In this document: positions 14,333 to 14,580 of the stretch, piece by piece | Position numbering within the stretch: the first letter of the stretch is position 1 | Layout: every line of letters starts with the position of its first letter | Origin: Bacillota bacterium | GTDB taxonomy: Bacteria > Bacillota > Bacilli > Lactobacillales > Aerococcaceae | DNA length: 14,580 nucleotides | Direction: 5' to 3' | Assembly: GCA_023442905.1 (NCBI GenBank) | Contig: JAEZWY010000121.1 | Coordinates: forward strand, 1-14,580 | Position numbers and translations under genes: made by a program | Notes under the pieces: generated by a model | The model's input: the letters and a program-made list of their open reading frames with translations, nothing else | What the model was told of the DNA's origin: nothing | The model's database searches: none

Positions 14333-14580
14333 ATGTTAATTGCAATTTGGGCACAAGATATCAATCATTTAATTGGAAAAGGTGGTAAGTTACCTTGGCA
14401 CTTACCAAATGATTTGAAATTTTTTAAAGACCAAACAGTTGGAAAAACTGTGGTAATGGGCCGTAAAACATACGCTGGAATGGATTATAAACCATTACCA
14501 AATCGTCATAACATCATTATTACCCGTCAAAAGACACCATTTGATTCTGCCTATAGTCAGTCAGATGTTGAATTAACGGA
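14333..14580 (+). CDS. folA: Dihydrofolate reductase, N-terminal part (runs off the window)
   Basis: The first 82 codons are seen, about half of a usual 160-170-residue enzyme. It reduces dihydrofolate, the product of ThyA, with NADPH. MLIAIWAQD starts the first strand. LIGKGGKLPWHLPNDLKFFK (14-33) has the catalytic Trp22 and the folate-contacting Asp27. VVMGRKTY (41-48) is the NADPH-binding turn. LPNRHNIIITR follows. ATG lies 7 bases after AAGGAGG (14319-14325). The gap from thyA is 55 bases with no terminator, so the two are likely co-transcribed, an arrangement common in Firmicutes. It is trimethoprim's target; resistance cannot be judged because the C-terminal half is missing. Confidence 0.95.
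   Translation, partial: MLIAIWAQDINHLIGKGGKLPWHLPNDLKFFKDQTVGKTVVMGRKTYAGMDYKPLPNRHNIIITRQKTPFDSAYSQSDVELT

Noticed and set aside
1..14580. A novel defence, CRISPR or toxin-antitoxin system
   Set aside because: I scanned both strands and found no repeat array, nuclease/helicase cluster or small toxin-antitoxin pair; almost every gene belongs to a core family.

Overview
The window is a low-GC Gram-positive (Firmicutes) chromosome segment. It most likely comes from the order Lactobacillales, perhaps near Aerococcaceae or Carnobacteriaceae. Supporting signs are strong AGGAGG-type ribosome binding sites, TTG and GTG starts, hairpin-plus-T-run terminators, a Lactobacillus casei-type long thymidylate synthase beside dihydrofolate reductase, and a CtsR-type operator. 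The family placement is inference; the order is fairly secure. Nearly all of the window is core chromosome. I see no insertion sequence, tRNA or rRNA gene, CRISPR array, prophage or recognisable defence system. No gene-free stretch exceeds about 250 bases.

Layout. 1-1527: the end of dnaK, a terminator-like hairpin, then dnaJ (chaperones). 1603-2658, minus strand: an unusual 351-residue protein with a DUF6933-like N-terminal half and a C-terminal half resembling the core-binding domain of tyrosine recombinases, but with no catalytic domain. It faces dnaJ across a shared bidirectional terminator. 2874-4697: lepA (elongation factor 4) with its own promoter and terminator. 4883-6760: a two-gene redox operon, a short-chain dehydrogenase and a zinc alcohol dehydrogenase, behind a promoter with a 19-bp spacer and a near-perfect 20-bp palindrome, which is the layout of MerR-activated promoters. 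6884-8023: an M20 metallopeptidase/deacylase of the ArgE/DapE type. 8187-8705: dCTP deaminase. 8905-10791: an FtsH AAA+ zinc protease of clostridial sequence type, preceded by a good CtsR box. 10848-11207, minus strand: a small three-helix membrane protein. 11380-14580: an ABC-F ATPase of the YfmR/Uup group, thyA and the start of folA, apparently one transcript.

How the genes fit together. Protein quality control (DnaK, DnaJ, FtsH) and translation helpers (LepA, YfmR-like) form one theme. Dcd, ThyA and FolA form a second: Dcd makes dUTP or dUMP, ThyA methylates dUMP to dTMP using methylene-tetrahydrofolate, and FolA regenerates tetrahydrofolate. The dehydrogenase pair looks like an inducible response to an alcohol, aldehyde or other electrophile. 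The regulator is not in the window.

The most informative non-textbook items are the orphan core-binding-like protein, the MerR-type promoter whose regulator gene is elsewhere, and the CtsR-controlled clostridial-type FtsH that stands outside the usual tilS-hpt-ftsH neighbourhood. I did not find a convincing, wholly new multi-gene system.
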